From Mycobacterium sp. ELW1 (lineage in GTDB: Bacteria > Actinomycetota > Actinomycetes > Mycobacteriales > Mycobacteriaceae): a DNA stretch of 64,000 bases. Location of the stretch: NCBI RefSeq assembly GCF_008329905.1, contig NZ_CP032155.1, positions 4,774,001 through 4,838,000 on the forward strand, read 5' to 3'. Each line of letters opens with the position of its first letter. The stretch's first letter is position 1. The notes beneath the pieces were generated by a model that had not been told where the DNA came from, ran no database searches, and saw nothing but the letters and a program-made list of their open reading frames with translations. Positions 1-8,229 of the stretch are shown here, piece by piece. The position numbers were made by a program, and so were the translations under genes.

Positions 1-106
1 TCTTGTTGGGGTCGTCGCCGCCGGTGGGAACCGATTCCCCCAGCAGGGCATTCAGATGCGCGGTCAAGCCGTCGATGCGGCCGGCGCTGCCTTCGGCAAT
101 GGTCAT
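1..106 (-). CDS. guaB2: IMP dehydrogenase GuaB2, N-terminal fragment
   Basis: Only the first 35 codons lie in the window; the gene runs off the left edge. The peptide starts MTIAEGSAGR and reaches VPTGGDDPNK, which closely resembles the segment just before the catalytic barrel in mycobacterial GuaB2. The family converts IMP to XMP in guanine nucleotide synthesis in the cytoplasm. The identity also rests on gene order, because in M. tuberculosis guaB2 is divergent from the DUF5319 gene and sits next to rsdA-sigD. An in-frame ATG 15 bases upstream (position 121) is an alternative start. Confidence 0.82.
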   Translation of the reverse strand, partial: MTIAEGSAGRIDGLTAHLNALLGESVPTGGDDPNK

Positions 107-205
107 CGGTGGGGCCCCCATCAGTGGCGGATTGTGGACACCATCCTATCGGCTCACGGTCACGTTCCCTGGCGCGATACCCGCCGGGTTACGTAGTGTG
201 GAGCC

Positions 206-610
206 GTGCGCGACCACCTCCCACCAGGCCTGCCACCAGATCCGTTCGCCGACGACCCCGCCGACCCGTCGGCCGCGTTGGATGCGCTGGAACCGGGACA
301 ACCCTTGGATCCACAGGAGCGCGCCGCGGTCGAGGCCGATCTGGCAGATCTGGCTGTGTACGAGGCGCTGTTGGCGCACCGCGGCATCCGCGGCCTGGTC
401 GTCTGCTGCGACGAATGCCAGCAGGACCACTACCACGACTGGGATATGTTGCGCGCCAACCTACTTCAGTTGTTGGTCGACGGAACCGTCCGCCCCCACG
501 AGCCCGCATACGATCCCGAGCCGGACGCCTACGTCACGTGGGATTACTGCCGCGGCTACGCCGACGCCTCACTCAACGAGGCGACATCGGACTACGACGG
601 GTTCCGCTGA
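206..610 (+). CDS. DUF5319 family protein (Rv3412-like)
   Basis: A 134-residue acidic cytoplasmic protein that starts with GTG. It carries a Cys-Cys-Asp-Glu-Cys segment (VVCCDECQQDHYHDW, about residues 70-85) followed by a conserved WDYCRGYADASLNEA stretch near the end. The clustered Cys and His residues suggest metal binding, but no function is known to me. The sequence and position between guaB2 and rsdA match M. tuberculosis Rv3412. It is divergent from guaB2 with about 100 bases between the starts, which must hold both promoters. The call as a conserved actinobacterial protein is firm; any molecular role would be a guess. Confidence 0.88.
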   Translation: MRDHLPPGLPPDPFADDPADPSAALDALEPGQPLDPQERAAVEADLADLAVYEALLAHRGIRGLVVCCDECQQDHYHDWDMLRANLLQLLVDGTVRPHEPAYDPEPDAYVTWDYCRGYADASLNEATSDYDGFR

Positions 611-649
611 ACGCGGCGTCCAGTTCCGCCGAGCGCGAAAACCTCTGAT

Positions 650-1939
650 CTAGCCGCCGAAGCTGGGCAGCTTCGGCAATTGCGGTAGCGCAGGCGCCTG
701 CGGCATCGGGAACATCATCGTGGTGGTCATCACACCACCCGGTGACTGCATCCGCGGGGTCTGGATGACCGTCGACGGAATCGACGCAATGGTCTGAGGC
801 ACCGTCGCGGTCGCGGTCGCCGTCGCGGTCGCCGCTACGGACGGGGCCGTCGACGCCGAGGACTGCTCCACGACGGCCGACGACGTCGCCGCCGCGGCCG
901 GAGACTGCGGGGCTGCCGGGGTCGTCGTCGCCGCCGGCGACTGGGCAGCCGAACTGGGGCTGGACGTCGTACCGGCCAACGTGGTGGTGGTTGTGGTCGT
1001 CGTCGGCAACCTGGTCGTGGTCGTCGTCGCGCTCGTCGGTGTCGTGGGTTCCGTCGTCGTCGGTTGCGTCGTCGTTGTCGGTGCGACGGTCGTCGTCGAG
1101 GGGACCGTGGTGGTGGTCGCCGGATCGGTCTGCTCGACCGGCGAGGTCGGGGTCTCCGATGTCGAGGGGCCGACCGTGCCGGTTCCGTCGGGTGTCGTCG
1201 AGATCGTGATCGACGGCAGCCCCGGAACGCTGGTCGGCGGCACCTCGGGTCCGTCGGTCGGGGTGATCACCGCCGGGACGAGATCAGTGGCCGACGCCGG
1301 AACCGTGTAGGTGATGCCCGGTGGCACGGTGGCCTCCGGATCCTTCTGCACGACCTTCGCCGACAGCTGGTTCCACTGGTCCAGGACCTGCTGCTTCTCC
1401 GGCTGGTCAGCCACTGCGCTGACCTGGCTGTTGACCTCGACCAGCTTGGCCTGGGCCTGCTGCCAGTCGCCCTGGGCGACCAACTGCTGCACTTGCTGGA
1501 GCTGCTCCTTGGCCGACGCCAGGGCCACCTGATCGTCGCGGACCTGGGTGGGGGCACCGAACAGCCAGGTGCGTAGTCCGTACAGGGCGTCGCCCGGTCC
1601 GGCACCGGCCACAACCGCGCCGAAACCGCCGAGGGCCAGCACACCGGCGGCTGCGGCACCCACGATGCTCAAACCGCGCCGGCTGCGTCCGCTGCTCTGC
1701 TTTTCCGCCAGCCCGGCGCGCAGTGCGGTCACCGCGTCCCGCTCGGTGATCAGTCCGGTCGCCGGCGGCCAGCGCATCTCGTCGCGCCACCCGCCCAGCA
1801 GGTCGGCCAGCTCGGCGTCGGCACGATCGTGCGGGGCCACCGGATGACCGGACGCCAGGGCGTCGATGAAGCGCTCGCTGGCCAGGATGGCGTCCAGCGA
1901 CGGGTCGTCGTTGCGGGAAGAACGTCCGAAGTCAGGCAT
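650..1939 (-). CDS. rsdA: anti-sigma-D factor RsdA with long Thr/Pro-rich tail
   Basis: A 429-residue membrane-anchored anti-sigma factor that should hold SigD inactive. Residues 1-85 are the cytoplasmic sigma-binding part (DPSLDAILASERFIDALASG), about 90-112 form one membrane segment, about 131-197 are a Gln-rich helical, probably coiled-coil region, and about 200-400 are almost entirely Thr, Pro, Ser and Ala with poly-Thr runs. It overlaps the end of sigD by 8 bases, consistent with translational coupling. The M. tuberculosis protein is about 300 residues as I recall, so the extracytoplasmic tail is strongly expanded here. In M. tuberculosis, RsdA is reported to be removed by regulated proteolysis to release SigD. 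Confidence 0.9.
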   Translation of the reverse strand: MPDFGRSSRNDDPSLDAILASERFIDALASGHPVAPHDRADAELADLLGGWRDEMRWPPATGLITERDAVTALRAGLAEKQSSGRSRRGLSIVGAAAAGVLALGGFGAVVAGAGPGDALYGLRTWLFGAPTQVRDDQVALASAKEQLQQVQQLVAQGDWQQAQAKLVEVNSQVSAVADQPEKQQVLDQWNQLSAKVVQKDPEATVPPGITYTVPASATDLVPAVITPTDGPEVPPTSVPGLPSITISTTPDGTGTVGPSTSETPTSPVEQTDPATTTTVPSTTTVAPTTTTQPTTTEPTTPTSATTTTTRLPTTTTTTTTLAGTTSSPSSAAQSPAATTTPAAPQSPAAAATSSAVVEQSSASTAPSVAATATATATATVPQTIASIPSTVIQTPRMQSPGGVMTTTMMFPMPQAPALPQLPKLPSFGG

Positions 1940-2510
1940 AGCCGTTACCTGCCGCGGTGATCTCGGTCTTGAGCTTGGCCAACGCGCGGTGCTGGGCGAC
2001 TCGCACTGCCCCGGGTGTGCTGCCGACGGCGTCGGCGGTCTCCTCCGCGGACAACCCGACCACGATGCGCAGCATGAGGATTTCGCGCTGCTTCTCGGGC
2101 AGGATCTCCAGCAACTTGGTCATCCGCGCGGCGGAATCCGACTGCATCGCCATCTGCTCGGGCCCTGCGTCGAGCGAGAACCGCTCCGGCACCACATCGG
2201 TGGGATCGGATCGGTTACGGGCCGCGGCGCGATGCGCGTCGGCGACCTTATGGGCAGCGATGCCGTACACGAAGGCCAGGAAGGGGCGACCCTGATCCTG
2301 GTAGCGCGGCAGCGCCTGGATGGCGGCCAAGCAAACCTCCTGAGCGACGTCGTCGGCGGAGAGACCGACCCGCTCCGTGGCGCCCAGGCGAGCCCGGACA
2401 TAACGGACCACGATGGGGCGGATGGTCTCCACAACTTCCCGGAGGGCATCCCGGCTGCCGGCCACTGCCTCAGCAACGGCGGCGTCGAGACGTTCTCCTG
2501 GAATTGTCAT
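1932..2510 (-). CDS. sigD: ECF RNA polymerase sigma factor SigD
   Basis: An extracytoplasmic-function sigma factor. Region 2 contains DDVAQEVCLAAIQALPRY. Region 4 contains EILPEKQREILMLR, then a helix-turn-helix (VVGLSAEETADAVGS) and GAVRVAQHRALAKLK. The ATG used here gives 192 residues. The frame stays open upstream through VTLEISPS, which also occurs in M. tuberculosis SigD, so the true start may be a TTG at 2528 or 2582; no strong ribosome site decides it. The downstream anti-sigma gene overlaps its stop. SigD in M. tuberculosis has been linked to stationary-phase and starvation genes. Confidence 0.93.
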   Translation of the reverse strand: MTIPGERLDAAVAEAVAGSRDALREVVETIRPIVVRYVRARLGATERVGLSADDVAQEVCLAAIQALPRYQDQGRPFLAFVYGIAAHKVADAHRAAARNRSDPTDVVPERFSLDAGPEQMAMQSDSAARMTKLLEILPEKQREILMLRIVVGLSAEETADAVGSTPGAVRVAQHRALAKLKTEITAAGNGYA

Positions 2511-2597
2511 CGACGGCGATATCTCCAACGTTACGTACGGGACGCTTCCCGGCAGCCATTCAGCTAGACAATATCGGCCCAAACTGCCGATCGGGCG

Positions 2598-3407
2598 TTA
2601 GCGGCCGCTCCATCGGCCGCCGCGCCGTGTGATAAGGCCAGCACAATCGTCTCGGATGGCTGAGACCTGCTGTGACGTAAGCGATGCACAACCGATATCG
2701 GCCAGCAGACACGCCAGCGCCCAGCGCAGCGGAACCAGACCGTAGGTCTCGGTGTCGCGCAAGGCGGCATCGGCGACCGCACGGGCGGGCTCGATGGCCC
2801 CGGCGCAACACAGCGCCGCGGCGAGCACCACGTCGCTCTTGACCCGATGGCGTCGCAAGGCGGGCGTCGCGCTCTCGGCAATCTCGACCCCGCGCCGCGC
2901 GTGCATCACGGCTTCCTCGCCACGGCCGCCGGCCATCGCCAGTTCCGCGCTCACCCACTCCAGGCGGATGGCCAGGCGCGGGACCCCGGACCCGCGCGTC
3001 AGCTCGCCGGCCCGCTCGAGCAGTCGCGCCGAGGCGGCAAGCCGACCGACACCGAGCGCGTCGGCGGCCAAACCTACGACCGCGTCGGCACGGGCCTGCA
3101 CGGCCATCGAATGATCGCCGGAGGTCTGCGTCAGCGCCAGCGCGCGGCCATCCCAGCCGGCCGCCGGCCGGTGTCCCCCGAGCTGGCGCAGCAACGACGC
3201 CTCGGTACTCAGCGACAGCGATGCGAACGTCCCGGCGGGGTCCCGTCGGCGCAGCGCCGCAAGGTCGGCGCGGGCACTGCTGTATCGGCCCTGGCCGGCG
3301 GCGGCGACTGCCCGATGCCAGAGCTGTTCGGGCGTGTGTGCGGCGGGCAGGGGCCAGCAGCCGGGGTGGTCGCCGAAGGCGGCGGCGGTCAGTGCGGAGA
3401 CGTCCAT
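2598..3407 (-). CDS. conserved hypothetical protein (Rv3415c-like), TPR-like
   Basis: An Ala/Arg-rich protein of about 269 residues, from ATG 3407; a GTG at 3419 adds four residues. Repeated helical segments with regularly spaced Ala, Leu and Arg (for example LWHRAVAAAGQGRYSSARADLAALRRRDP and RLLERAGELTRGSG) look like tetratricopeptide-type helices, so a protein-protein interaction role is plausible. There is no signal peptide or membrane segment. It sits between sigD and divergent whiB3, as Rv3415c does in M. tuberculosis. Its stop is less than 100 bases upstream of sigD on the same strand, so the two may be co-transcribed. Function unknown. Confidence 0.75.
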   Translation of the reverse strand: MDVSALTAAAFGDHPGCWPLPAAHTPEQLWHRAVAAAGQGRYSSARADLAALRRRDPAGTFASLSLSTEASLLRQLGGHRPAAGWDGRALALTQTSGDHSMAVQARADAVVGLAADALGVGRLAASARLLERAGELTRGSGVPRLAIRLEWVSAELAMAGGRGEEAVMHARRGVEIAESATPALRRHRVKSDVVLAAALCCAGAIEPARAVADAALRDTETYGLVPLRWALACLLADIGCASLTSQQVSAIRDDCAGLITRRGGRWSGR

Positions 3408-3785
3408 CTGACCCGGCACGCTATCAACCGCGGACGAAAAAGATCTCAGTTAACAGTTGATGGTCGCCGTGTTACGGCTGTGTTTACTACCTATTGAGCA
3501 CCAGAAATTCTGGTGCCGCTGCGAGGGGCGCCGTACTGCGCAAATCACGAAACCATCACGATCGACGCGCGCCGAATAGCACGCCACCCGGCGGCGGTGG
3601 GTCGCAATGATGAACGTGATGTAAATTCTCGAGCTGCGATTATGTGATTCCGCACATGGCACGGCTATTGACGCGCTTTGCGACGCGCCCCTAATTTGTG
3701 AGCACGAGTAGTCACCGGCGACAGTGCTCAGATCGGTTCCACAACTCACGCATATTGAAAGATGTGCGGAGAGAGGGGTTTTCCA
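3408..3785. promoter_or_regulatory. long divergent intergenic region upstream of whiB3
   Basis: About 380 bases separate the Rv3415c-like start from whiB3. The stretch is visibly richer in A and T than its surroundings and has no convincing reading frame. It is the expected place for the promoters of both genes and a long whiB3 leader. I found no clear inverted repeat or known operator in it. Confidence 0.45.
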
Positions 3786-4076
3786 ATGCCACAGCCGCAG
3801 CAGCTACCTGGCCCGAACGCAGACATCTGGGATTGGCAGATGCAAGGCCTTTGCCGAGGTGTCGATTCGTCGATGTTCTTCCACCCCGACGGGGAACGTG
3901 GCCGCGCCCGCGCCCAGCGTGAGATGCGCGCCAAGGAAATGTGCCGGAGTTGCCCGGTGATCGCCCAATGCCGTTCACACGCTCTGGCTGTCGCCGAGCC
4001 CTACGGCATCTGGGGCGGATTGAGCGAAGCGGAACGCGAGTTGTTGCTCAAGCGCGGAATTCGCCGGACCGCCTGA
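3786..4076 (+). CDS. whiB3: redox-sensing iron-sulfur regulator WhiB3
   Basis: A 96-residue Wbl protein. The four cluster ligands are Cys23, Cys53, Cys56 and Cys62, with the CxxC pair in EMCRSCPVI, followed by the GIWGG turn (residues 74-78) and a basic C-terminal end (KRGIRRTA). Start ATG 3786 was chosen because the protein then begins MPQPQQLPGPNADIW as in M. tuberculosis WhiB3, with a purine-rich site (GAGAGGGG) 8 bases upstream; the open frame extends further but lacks homology. The family binds a 4Fe-4S cluster, senses oxygen, nitric oxide and redox state, and interacts with the principal sigma factor; WhiB3 controls redox-linked lipid metabolism in M. tuberculosis. Confidence 0.96.
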   Translation: MPQPQQLPGPNADIWDWQMQGLCRGVDSSMFFHPDGERGRARAQREMRAKEMCRSCPVIAQCRSHALAVAEPYGIWGGLSEAERELLLKRGIRRTA

Positions 4077-4093
4077 TTCCCAGCAAACGTGTG

Positions 4094-4126
4094 AAGAGGC
4101 CCACCCCGATCCGGGGCGGGCCTCTT
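4094..4126. terminator. bidirectional hairpin terminator
   Basis: Near-perfect inverted repeat with arms AAGAGGCCCaCCCC and GGGGcGGGCCTCTT around a 5-base loop, followed by a short T-rich run on the + strand and A-rich on the other. It lies between the convergent stops of whiB3 and the NmrA-like gene and can serve both. Confidence 0.85.
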
Positions 4127-4128
4127 TC

Positions 4129-4878
4129 TCACTGAGCGCCCGCTGCCAGCCACTGTTCGAACGTCGTCGGGGCGATCCGCGCACCGTCGCCAGGCAGCAG
4201 GACATTGCCGGCGAACTCGACTCCCTGCGGTCCGTCCCACGTCGGCACCAACGTCACCGACTTGCCTTGCACGGCGTGCGTCCGCCGCGCCATGTCAACC
4301 AGGTCCTGGGTCTCGGGGCCGGCCACGTCGACGTATCTGCCCTGCGGCGCGCCGACCGCGATCTCGGCCAGTACGTCGGCGATGTCGTTGGGTGCGATCG
4401 GTTGCAGCAGCAACGGCGGGATGAGCGCGACGCCGCCCTGCTCGGTCCAGCCGGCGACCGTGGCCGCGAAGTCGTGGAACTGCGTGGCCGGGACGATCGT
4501 CCACGGCACCGGACCTGCCTCGATGAGGCTTTCCTGTGCCACTTTGCCTACGTGGTGGGCGGTTCCGGCGTCGAGCCGGTGAATACCGACGATCGACAGC
4601 AGAACGTGATGGCGGACGCCGGCGCGTTGCTCGGCTGCAAGCAAGTTTGTCGTCGTCGTTGCGAAGTACTCACGGGTCTCGTCCACGCCCATCGGCGGCG
4701 CGCTGATGGCGTCGACCACGGCGTCGACACCCGTGAGCGCCGCATCCAAGCCATCCCCGCTGATCAGGTCGACACCCGCCGAGCGGCTGATCCGCACGAC
4801 CTCGTGCCCGTCGCGCTCGAGAGCCGCGACGGTGCGAGCACCGATGTTGCCGGTTGCGCCTGCTACCGCGATACGCAT
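4129..4878 (-). CDS. NAD(P)-binding NmrA-like / atypical SDR protein
   Basis: A 249-residue Rossmann-fold protein. The N-terminus MRIAVAGATGNIGART carries the GxxGxxG dinucleotide-binding motif of atypical short-chain dehydrogenases. The later YxxxK-type catalytic pair is not clear; HVGKVAQESLIEAGPVPWTIVPATQF resembles the post-catalytic region of NmrA/TMR proteins. Such proteins act as NAD(P)-linked reductases or redox sensors, so the substrate is unknown. Start ATG 4878 was chosen over an upstream in-frame ATG because GGAGG-type sequence (TGGAGGTCTTCC) lies just before it and the glycine motif follows at once. It stands alone, convergent with whiB3. Confidence 0.8.
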   Translation of the reverse strand: MRIAVAGATGNIGARTVAALERDGHEVVRISRSAGVDLISGDGLDAALTGVDAVVDAISAPPMGVDETREYFATTTTNLLAAEQRAGVRHHVLLSIVGIHRLDAGTAHHVGKVAQESLIEAGPVPWTIVPATQFHDFAATVAGWTEQGGVALIPPLLLQPIAPNDIADVLAEIAVGAPQGRYVDVAGPETQDLVDMARRTHAVQGKSVTLVPTWDGPQGVEFAGNVLLPGDGARIAPTTFEQWLAAGAQ

Positions 4879-4939
4879 GGAAGACCTCCACATTCAAGAA
4901 CGGATACCTGTTGGCTCGAACGCCGCCGTGTTCGCATCC

Positions 4940-6577
4940 TCATCCCGCTATCACCGGAACCGTGAGCGCCGAGGCGCCCGGCCCCCAATGCACGACCGCA
5001 CTCCCCCGCCGGCTCGGTGTATATCGCGCGGGAAGGTGGCCGAACAGAGGGTTGAACGGTTCGAGATACCGCCCGGCTATCAGCAACCGCAGCTCGTCGC
5101 CGGCCCGAAACAGCGTCGAGGAGGCGCTCAACGTGATGTCGGCGTCGACAACCTCGCCCGGTTGCAGCGGCGTGAGCGCGTCCAGGGAGTCCCGCAGAGC
5201 CAGCCGCAGCCGCCCGTCGGCGATCCGGTCCCGGCCATAACCGTAGGACCCCTCGAACGGCACGTACTGCCCGTCGCTCCACTTTTCGACGCCGACGAAC
5301 AGGTGCGCGTCGTCGGCGCCGTCCAGCGAGATCCGCAGCCGCAGGCTCATCGGACCGGTGAGTTCGACGTCACGGTCGAAGCGGTGGGAGAACGCTACCG
5401 CTTGTCGACGCAGCCGAAACGTCGCGGCTCCGCGCGTGCTCGGCGCCCGCTCGGCCAGCGATCCACTATCGCCGAGATACAGTGCGGTCCAGCGTGTCCG
5501 GTCCAGCGGCCACTCGTTCTCGGTGCGCACCGCGACCACGGCGTCACGGCGTTCGCGGACTTCCAGGCGTACCCGCGGCAGCGCGGGTACGTCGAGGTTG
5601 CGCAGATGACGGTCGAAGAACGCCGTCTGCGCACGCTGGGCCTCGTCGCTGTAGAAGACGGCCCATTTCCCGCCGCGGTGCGTGTAGGCGCTGCGTTCGG
5701 GCGAGCCCGCCTGTTCGATCAGTCGCCAGGAGCCCTGGCTGTGCAGATTGTGGTCGGAGAAGCTGGCGCAGGCCAGGATTGGCACCTCGATGCGCGCGAG
5801 GTCGGGGGTGATGGATTGCCACCACGCGTCGCGCAGCGGATGCCGGCGGCGCTGCTCGCCGATGTCGACTGACAGGCGGGCGACCCGGCGAGTCAGGGTC
5901 TGCCAGATCACCGAGAAGCCGCGCTCGGGGACTCCGCCCGGTGTCATGAAGTCGCGGTATGCGTCAGTGAACCCTTCCCAGGGGCAGATCGCCGCGAGGT
6001 GCGGCGGACGCAAGGCTGCCGACTTATATTGCGAGAGAGCCAGATACGAGACGCCTAGCATTCCCACCCGACCGTTGGACCATGGCTGCGTCCCGGCCCA
6101 CTCGATCAGGTCATAGGTGTCGCGGGCCTCGTCGTCGGACAGCAGCGAACCGGTCCCGCCGGAGGTGCCCGCACCGCGCGCATCGGCGTTGATCACGACG
6201 TAGCCCCGCGCGACCCAGGCCACCGGGTCCGGCGCCTCCCACCCGGTTTCACTCGAAATCTGAAAGGGTGCAGGTTGATTCATGATCCGGAACTGCAAGT
6301 TGAGCCGCCACCCTCGGCGCGTCCGGCGCGGCAGGGCATCCTTGCCGTAGGGATGCACCGAGAGGATGACCGGGAACGGACCCTCCCCGGGAGGACGATA
6401 GACGTTGACGCGCAACGTGACTCCGTCACGCATCCGGACGGCCACGTCGCGGTCCTTGATCAGGTCGTCCGGCGCGGGCACAACGGTGACCGGAGGACGC
6501 AGGAAGGCCCGGATCCGGCGGCAGGCATAGGCCGCTGCGCCGGGCCGTCGCCAGGGCCGGTCGTATCGGGGGGCCAT
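4940..6577 (-). CDS. CocE/NonD family hydrolase (X-Pro dipeptidyl-peptidase S15 type)
   Basis: A 545-residue serine hydrolase. The alpha/beta hydrolase core (about residues 45-300) has the nucleophile elbow MLGVSYLALSQY; before it ARGAGTSGGTGSLLSDDEARD is typical of CocE-type enzymes. The C-terminal part (about 330-545) is the jelly-roll domain of the S15/CocE group. The family hydrolyses esters or peptides such as cocaine esters or X-Pro dipeptides; the substrate here is unknown. Its ATG is one base after the stop of the DUF4349 gene, so the two are translated from one message, and the M15-like gene lies just upstream. No signal peptide is evident; the basic start RRPGAAAYACRR is unusual. 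Confidence 0.85.
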   Translation of the reverse strand: MAPRYDRPWRRPGAAAYACRRIRAFLRPPVTVVPAPDDLIKDRDVAVRMRDGVTLRVNVYRPPGEGPFPVILSVHPYGKDALPRRTRRGWRLNLQFRIMNQPAPFQISSETGWEAPDPVAWVARGYVVINADARGAGTSGGTGSLLSDDEARDTYDLIEWAGTQPWSNGRVGMLGVSYLALSQYKSAALRPPHLAAICPWEGFTDAYRDFMTPGGVPERGFSVIWQTLTRRVARLSVDIGEQRRRHPLRDAWWQSITPDLARIEVPILACASFSDHNLHSQGSWRLIEQAGSPERSAYTHRGGKWAVFYSDEAQRAQTAFFDRHLRNLDVPALPRVRLEVRERRDAVVAVRTENEWPLDRTRWTALYLGDSGSLAERAPSTRGAATFRLRRQAVAFSHRFDRDVELTGPMSLRLRISLDGADDAHLFVGVEKWSDGQYVPFEGSYGYGRDRIADGRLRLALRDSLDALTPLQPGEVVDADITLSASSTLFRAGDELRLLIAGRYLEPFNPLFGHLPARYTPSRRGSAVVHWGPGASALTVPVIAG

Positions 6578-6578
6578 G

Positions 6579-7505
6579 TCAGCTGGGCGGGGCTTCGTCC
6601 TGCTCGGGAGCGCCGACCGTCGCGGGTTGTGGAGGCAGCCCGGGTTGAGGCTGCGGCTGGCGGGCTTTCGCGAAGCGCACGATGAGGTAGACGATCACAC
6701 CGGCGACCGCCAGTACAGCCAGCCAGGGCAGCAGCAGACCGAACAGCAGCACCAGGTTGCCGGCCACGGAAACCATTGTGTCCCAACCACGTTCGATCTG
6801 ACCGAAGAATCCCCGATACTCGGTGGGCGCGGGCCCGCCGATCTCCTGGGCGATGAAGGTGACGTCGACGGTGCTGTAGTCGATCTGGTCGCCGAGCGCC
6901 TGCCGTTGGGCCCGCAGACTGTCGAGGTCGGCCTGGCGTTCCGACAGAGCACTTTCGGCTTTGATGAGTGAGTCGGGATCCTTGGCGTCGCGCATGATGC
7001 CGAGCAGCCGGTCGACCGATGTCTGTAATGCCGTGATCCGGGCGTCGAGGTCGACGCGCTGGGCGGTGACGTCGTCGGCGCTGACCTGGACGTGCTCGAC
7101 GGTGCCCAGCGTCTTGAGTTCCCGCAGCGTCTCGTCGAGCTTGGCGGCGGGTACCCGCAAAACCACCGTCGAGCGAGCTCGTCCGGTACCGGATCCCGCG
7201 TCCTCGGAGCGGCTGTCGACGCGGCCCTTCGCGTCCTCGACGATGACCGCGGCTTTGTCCGCGGCCTCCGCCGGGTGGGCCACCGAGATGGACATCGATG
7301 CTGTCTTGACCACATCCCGCTTGGCCATCGGCGGTTGGCCCGGCGCGTCCTGCGGCATCGGCGCCCCAGCACCCTCCGCCGAACCGACCGCCGGTGCAGG
7401 CGCGGTCGGAGAGTGCGGATTGGATCCGGCACACGCCGTCAGCGGGCTCAGCGCGACAATGCCCGCGACGGCCAGGACCACCAGGCGACCTCTCGAGGTA
7501 CGCAC
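6579..7505 (-). CDS. DUF4349 lipoprotein with C-terminal membrane segment
   Basis: A 308-residue envelope protein with GTG start. Residues 1-25 are a lipoprotein signal ending in the lipobox LTAC, so Cys25 is probably lipidated. The DUF4349 domain (about 65-265) contains a long helical coiled-coil stretch (SLIKAESALSERQADLDSLRAQRQALGDQ). A membrane segment follows near 255-290 (LVLLFGLLLPWLAVLAVAGVIVYLIV), with a Pro/Gln-rich tail. The lipid anchor plus transmembrane helix suggests it spans the periplasm-membrane interface. Function unknown. It lies 3 bases after the M15-like gene and 1 base before the CocE-like gene. Confidence 0.82.
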   Translation of the reverse strand: MRTSRGRLVVLAVAGIVALSPLTACAGSNPHSPTAPAPAVGSAEGAGAPMPQDAPGQPPMAKRDVVKTASMSISVAHPAEAADKAAVIVEDAKGRVDSRSEDAGSGTGRARSTVVLRVPAAKLDETLRELKTLGTVEHVQVSADDVTAQRVDLDARITALQTSVDRLLGIMRDAKDPDSLIKAESALSERQADLDSLRAQRQALGDQIDYSTVDVTFIAQEIGGPAPTEYRGFFGQIERGWDTMVSVAGNLVLLFGLLLPWLAVLAVAGVIVYLIVRFAKARQPQPQPGLPPQPATVGAPEQDEAPPS

Positions 7506-7508
7506 CGG

Positions 7509-8180
7509 CTAGGCCGGCCCTGATTGCATGGACCCGAGGAAGTACGTCTCGCGCCCGGTCGGGTAGCCGCCGCCGTCGGTGGCGATGTGAACGTGGTCGA
7601 AGTGGTTGGCGGTTTCGTTGCCGTAATCGGCGGTCCAGCTGGGTGCCCCGATCCCGGGGTAGAAGCCTTGGCGCCAGATCACGTGCAGCACGCCCCATCG
7701 CTTGGCGTTCGCCAGGGCGAAGCCGGCGATCTGGTTGCCGAGCTCGATGCCCTCCGGCGTGTGGTAGTTCGGGATCATCACGTCAATGGCCAAGCCGTTG
7801 GGATGCCACTTCAGCGGATCCTGCCGGTAGCCGCCGATCGTCTTGATCTCCAGGAACATCACGCTGATGGCGCGAGCCACCCAGATGGTGTGGATCTGCA
7901 GACCTTGCTCGGGTGCGATCCCGCGTGGCATGGCCAACTGGAAGTTGCCACCGGTGACCGGGGCGCTGGCCGCCAGCAGCTCTGCTTCGGTGGGCTGGGC
8001 GATGCGGGGCACGTCGGCAGCGGGTGCCGTCTGGGCGGCCGGCGAAACCGTCGGCGCCGCAACACAACACTTGGTTTCGGTGCTTTGGGCATAAAACATC
8101 GCCCCGGCAACGGTCACCGAGGCCACCACGGCCAGCCAGCGACCTCGAGCGCCGGCGAACACGTTGACCACGAGCAGCAC
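7509..8180 (-). CDS. secreted or anchored protein with M15-like zinc peptidase fold
   Basis: About 223 residues from GTG 8180; the frame opens upstream and GTG 8162 is also possible. A hydrophobic segment near the N-terminus (WLAVVASVTVAGAMFYAQS) acts as signal or anchor. The C-terminal domain has HPNGLAIDV (HxxGxAxD) and DHVHI, the metal-ligand pattern of peptidase M15 and related D-Ala-D-Ala-peptidase-fold proteins, so a cell-wall role is plausible. It resembles the ARB_07466-like C-terminal domain common in mycobacterial secreted proteins. It is the first gene of a three-gene run with the DUF4349 lipoprotein and the CocE-like hydrolase. Confidence 0.72.
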   Translation of the reverse strand: MLLVVNVFAGARGRWLAVVASVTVAGAMFYAQSTETKCCVAAPTVSPAAQTAPAADVPRIAQPTEAELLAASAPVTGGNFQLAMPRGIAPEQGLQIHTIWVARAISVMFLEIKTIGGYRQDPLKWHPNGLAIDVMIPNYHTPEGIELGNQIAGFALANAKRWGVLHVIWRQGFYPGIGAPSWTADYGNETANHFDHVHIATDGGGYPTGRETYFLGSMQSGPA

Positions 8181-8229
8181 TTTACTGCGGCCTGCGCTGC
8201 GATGGGGCAACCTTCGCCGACCCGTTATG

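Noticed and set aside
981..1310. poly-Val reading frame on the + strand
   Set aside because: It is the complement of the Thr-rich tail of RsdA, not a membrane protein.
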